NCBI GenBank assembly: GCA_013146195.2
Contig: CM028382.1
Location: 118,743,023 to 118,807,022, forward strand
DNA from: Codonopsis lanceolata
Lineage: Eukaryota > Streptophyta > Magnoliopsida > Asterales > Campanulaceae
Direction of reading: 5' to 3'
DNA length: 64,000 nt
The position numbers and the translations under genes were made by a program. Positions 60,320 through 64,000 of this stretch are shown here, one piece after another; position 1 is the first letter of the stretch, and each line of letters begins with the position of its first letter. The notes under the pieces are model-generated. The model made no database searches and had not been told where the DNA came from. It saw only the letters and a list, made by a program, of their open reading frames with translations.

Positions 60320-60608
60320 AGTATTAGATTGTGTGTGATGTCCTTATTAATGTAATGTCACTTATTGTACAACCGATTTTGGGTTGCATATTAATCCAAA
60401 GGTCTTGGTTGTTCCCAATAGTCTTTCTGACTCTTGGCAGACTGTCACCCCTCAGATTTCTCCCTTTAAACCCCTCGGGTTCCCCTCGGTTCATCCCCTC
60501 CTTTATTCCTTCTAGTATTTATATCCCTATTCCTCATTGTAATTGTTAAGCTGAATCAATACTATCAAGCATTCTACTTTACTTCTAATTCTACTTCCGC
60601 ATTTAATA
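60320..60608 (+). repeat. 3' LTR of copia-1
   Basis: 289 bp, same ends as the 5' LTR. About 24 bp longer because of an extra segment around CTTTAAACCCCTCGGGTTCC; the phrase CCCCTCGG.TTC is nearly duplicated there. Confidence 0.93.
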
Positions 60609-60613
60609 AAAAC

Positions 60614-60927
60614 CAAGATCATTTCTTTAATTACACGGGAGTAAGTAAATATATTCAGAATACACAATAAGAGGTATACAATACTATATTCACCAAAAAG
60701 ATATCTAATAATTACTAATGATTATTAATCATCCTTAGAACTGAACCTCGTCTTATTTAGATTAGTATTTCTGGGCTTGGCATGGTCAAACAGTAGAAAA
60801 GACATCAAGTGAAATCGTTTTAGCATATCAACCACTAGAATTGACATAGGAGTAATGATAAGTTCTCTTACCTTTGTCAGTGAGGAGGGTTTGAAAGACT
60901 GTTGTTCTTAAATAGATTGTTCTTCAC
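60614..60927 (-). other. Short gap and probable 3' UTR of the TIFY gene
   Basis: AT-rich, non-coding, only 314 bp between the copia-1 target duplication and the TIFY stop codon. The retrotransposon therefore landed in or just beyond the gene's 3' UTR. Confidence 0.5.
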
Positions 60928-63132
60928 TTAGCTGCACCTGTTAGGCGTGTTGGGTGGTCTGACTGGGGGAGGGGAACATGTGTCAATCCTACTTGACTGC
61001 TCATTTGGGTTCTGATTCCCCATCTGATGGCTTAAGTAAATGTCCAAGCTACCACATGCAGAAGCCCCTACCTTTCTTTTGCTCTTAAACCTTCACCTAA
61101 CAGGAATGTGAGGAACAAAAGAAGAAGCAAAACAGGCAGTTTGCACATCAGCCTGTCATAAAGAGCCATTCAGACATTGAGATTACCTGTCTTTTCGCTT
61201 TTCAAGATATCTTTGCACTGATGCCTTTCTGCTGGCAGAACCTTCAGCTGCTTTTTTATTTTTCAAGAGAAAATAGAGAATGAATGTTAGCGTGCTCTAC
61301 AAATCATTGATAACTTCTCTCTCTATATATATGTGTGTGTGTGACTGTGTGACAATGAAAACAACTTAAATGCTTCCACTCATCATTTGTCATAATCAAC
61401 ACTGCTGCTTTTTATCTTCTTTTCAACTTTCTTGGCTATCTGTGCATGAATGACAAAACGCATACCATTTTTAACTTAGAGATTACCTTTTAGCAATTTG
61501 GCAGCTTATTCAAATAAAAGTTTACACACAAGAGAACATAAAAATAACATGTGAGAAGATGTCAGTGCTTCTTTTGTGATCCTCCCAAAGTCAATCTATT
61601 TTTGTTGCCCAGGAAGCCTCAGCCTGGTTTCCTTTCTTCAGCATATTGAGTAAAATATCAATCTTGAACCCAGAAAAAAAACATTATGACGTTACTGAGA
61701 AGGTTGCAAGTAGCATGAATGGAATTTAAGGGAAGGTAACAGAAGGAAGTGCTAGTGAAAAAAACAAAAACTAGTCTTTCCTCACCATAAAAAACAGAAG
61801 TTTATCAAAGACGAGAAATGAAATAGAATGCTTGAGCCCTGATAAGGCCCAAGAAACAAAAGCTGAAATTTAAATCACTTAATGTGGCTAAATAGTAAAT
61901 ACCCTTCAAGCAGATCATAAGTTATCATTGGATTCATGAGAATCATGAGGTTAAATTGAAGCTGATTGTTCCTAAACATCAGAATTGTTTTTACACAGAT
62001 AGACTTAATAGTCATTCACTAAATTCAAAATTTAAACTCGTTTATATCTCAACAACCATAGAGCTTTGCTCATTCAGTATTCCAAAGTAAATATATATTC
62101 TTCTTCCTGTCGGCGGCCTGCTGAGTGCCGACAAGGATGTACTATGACCAGGTCCTTCACCATTATTATCTGGGGACAAATAATTCTATGCCTAATGTTT
62201 AAGACTAACGAGTAACACGATAAAAAAGGATCAGGGTTCAATGTCATAAGTCCGCACTATATTATTAGTTTTGCATTGATTATCACGTATAGAACTAAAC
62301 TGCAACCTCTCTGTTGCTTCAAGGTTCAGACATAGAAGATGTATATAAATTATCTGATGCATGGCATAAGAAAGTATTAGCGGGAACCAATAATTACCAG
62401 CATTATCTTCACGGAACATGTTGCTTTCTTCCCTGGGCAGCCAAGTGTTGTCTGTCGTTCTCACTGTAGGTATATAATCAATCTGACATGTTAATATATT
62501 ACACCAATCACATATTCCTATTGAATTCATCCTCCCTTCACCACCAACTCAGGTCATCTTAGCTAATGATCTTCCTGGATCTTAAAAATAAGCAGTGTGC
62601 CATTTTTGGTTTCCAAGTGTTTACTTTGCGAAAAACATTGCTCATATTGAAAGAGAACAAACACACACTGCTCATGTCACTCAGGCCTGTTGCCATCAAA
62701 AGCCAGTCAGAGAGAAAATCATGGGAACTAACTTGATTCCCAAATAAATTGCAGAATACAAAAATTCAGAGGGAATATGCTTAATAACTTCCTAATCTAC
62801 CTGTTTGCAAGGTCGGCGAGAGCATAGCAGAAGAATCTGGGCCTACTTTGATACTTGGAGCTTGTAAATGGTATGGTAAGGAATGTGCTGCTGTATTTCC
62901 ATTGAATGGAGCCTCATTCGGCAAATGGAGTGGGCTTGCAGCAAGCTGCATTAGCGCCTGTGCCTAAAAATTCTTAGTTAGTGGGACTAATGTTGCAGTG
63001 CACTACTGAATAATCTTCAACATAAGGCATTTTCATTTGAAAATAATACTATATATACCTTATCAGCTGGCACGTCATCATAGACATTCACCTTTCCACA
63101 ATAGAATATTGTCATCTGTCCTACTGGCTCGT
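60928..63132 (-). CDS. TIFY4B: TIFY4/PEAPOD-like protein, 3' six exons (5' end outside or unresolved)
   Basis: PPD/TIFY4 proteins are nuclear co-repressor adaptors. They limit meristemoid and dispersed meristem divisions, binding KIX8/9, NINJA and TOPLESS through the TIFY and Jas-like regions. Exons read on the minus strand are 63132-63059 (DEPVGQMTIFYCGKVNVYDD), 62963-62801 (AQALMQLAASPLHLPNEAPF), 62463-62398, 62169 to 62107, 61247-61187 (Jas-like: SASRKASVQRYLEKRKDR) and 61090-60928 (FKSKRKVGASACGSLDIYLS, ending PNTPNRCS). Borders are GT..AG and in phase with one exception: the exon ending at 62107 is followed by GA rather than GT. Canonical phase-compatible donors exist inside that exon (after 62161 and 62149). 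The N-terminal PPD domain was not found up to 64000; the 63132 acceptor is tentative. No frame lesion is seen. Another TIFY subgroup is possible but less likely. Confidence 0.82.
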
Positions 63133-63139
63133 CTGTAAG

Positions 63140-64000
63140 TCCTGTGATACTGGGACCATGTGCACAAAAATGAGTCCATAAGACAGCACATAGCTTCCAC
63201 GCATGGAATTGATCATCCAATCCCACATTACGTACTGGAGTATTGATATAAATAGATACAATTACACAAAGGCGAAGTAGTAATAGTTCCCTAGAGAAAA
63301 TGAAAAGTCGAGATATGTAGAGATGAGAGCATATGGTAGAACCTAGAAAGTCAAAATTAGGGTGCTGAAGCTTGTGGGAAGGAGAGAATAAAATCCTGGA
63401 ATACATAAAGCTAAGAATTGATGTTCCTTTTAGACATGTAGAAGAAGTACGAACTGTAACAGCTAAATCTGTGACAAAATCAAGAATAACATGATCCAAA
63501 CAAGAAGACTTAAAATTCTTGTGAAGTTTTCAAAACATAACTTTAAGGGCAGTGCTGATTCACGCCAATTCACGATAAATCCTCATTTTGTTGGCATCTT
63601 CAAACTAAGAGTAATAGTTGAACTACGATCTGTTGAACTTTTGCGACGTTTTCCAAACATTTCATCAATCTTCTGCCTGGAAGACGAGGTCATCCGAAAG
63701 GTGGCAAATAACAGTCCTCATTTGTTTCACCTTATCTCTACATTAATGATGTAGGACAAATATCAATAGCATATATGGAACGATTAGACCGTTAGAAGCC
63801 CAAGAGATAAATCTAAATTAAGAACTTTGAACAGGGTGGAAGTAGGAAACTAGGGCAAGTTACGGGCCTCTGAAGAAATTGAGTTTCGTCTTAGTATTTT
63901 CTTTGTTTCCTTTTACGTTGTTATTTACTTTTCAGTTGTGATCAACCTTATTATCAGGGTCATTAATATTCTCTTTGGAATTACTTTCCAAGTCTTATCA
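63140..64000. other. Probable intron or upstream sequence of the TIFY gene
   Basis: No convincing exon is recognised. A minus-strand frame continues upstream from the TIFY exon (to 63499) without family similarity. Around 63560-63750 the minus strand has a basic, serine-rich stretch (KIDEMFGKRRKSS) that I cannot assign. Confidence 0.3.

Larger units (their letters stand above)
50868..60608 (+). mobile_element. Full-length Ty1/copia retrotransposon with nested insertions
   Basis: The 9.7-kb structure is flanked by a perfect 5-bp duplication AAAAC (50863-50867 and 60609-60613). LTRs at 50868-51132 and 60320-60608 share TATTAGATTGTG at the start and GCATTTAATA at the end. The primer site TGGTATCAGAGC (51133-51144), complementary to initiator tRNA-Met, directly follows the 5' LTR. 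A GAGGAG purine stretch precedes the 3' LTR. Gag, protease and integrase, then RT and RNase H appear in copia order but broken. Three later insertions account for most of the extra length: LINE fragments at 53883-54361 and 55226-56560, and a second copia from about 56561 to 59635. Confidence 0.95.

Overview
The window is a stretch of eudicot nuclear genome. Its protein-coding content is plant-specific: a group I WRKY factor, an ETO1-like BTB/TPR protein and a TIFY/PEAPOD-like protein. All three are split by AT-rich introns with GT..AG borders. The rest is AT-rich intergenic DNA dominated by plant transposable elements: hAT, MULE, Stowaway, Harbinger-like, Helitron, L1- and RTE-type LINEs, Ty1/copia and Ty3/gypsy. 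I see no bacterial, viral, CRISPR or operon-like content and no new multi-gene system. The interest lies in the transposon architecture and in two lesions or oddities in otherwise intact host genes.

Layout. 1-5.3 kb: intergenic DNA with a 127-bp tandem duplication, an internally deleted hAT element (1391-3967) with a perfect 8-bp target duplication, and a Harbinger-like MITE. 5.3-8.9 kb (minus): a five-exon WRKY33-like gene with a MITE in its long last intron. 9-13.8 kb: intergenic, with a 1.2-kb MULE that has long terminal inverted repeats, plus a Stowaway MITE. 13.8-21.4 kb: the 5' part of a Tat-like gypsy element abutting a nearly complete hAT element with a decayed transposase. 21.7-26 kb: a small two-LTR element, a 2.5-kb solo LTR sitting in a degenerate tandem array, and a Helitron 3' end.

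26.9-37.5 kb (minus): an EOL1-like gene of five coding exons that is complete except for a one-base frameshift. Its third coding intron is 5.3 kb long because of an L1-type LINE. 38.5-50.9 kb: intergenic, with nested hAT/Stowaway MITEs, an unusual AAAGTGACAC-rich array, local duplications and LINE fragments. 50.9-60.6 kb: one full-length copia element (TSD AAAAC, two LTRs, tRNA-iMet primer site). It has been broken by two LINE insertions and a second copia element whose own 5' LTR region carries a hAT MITE. 60.9 kb to the right edge (minus): a TIFY4/PEAPOD-like gene, 5'-incomplete in the window, with a non-GT border at one exon.

The three host genes are unrelated in pathway as far as sequence shows: WRKY33-type defence transcription, control of ethylene synthesis by ACS turnover, and TIFY/PPD control of organ growth. 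They are simply neighbours separated by transposon-rich DNA. Exon borders are derived by reading frame and splice consensus only.
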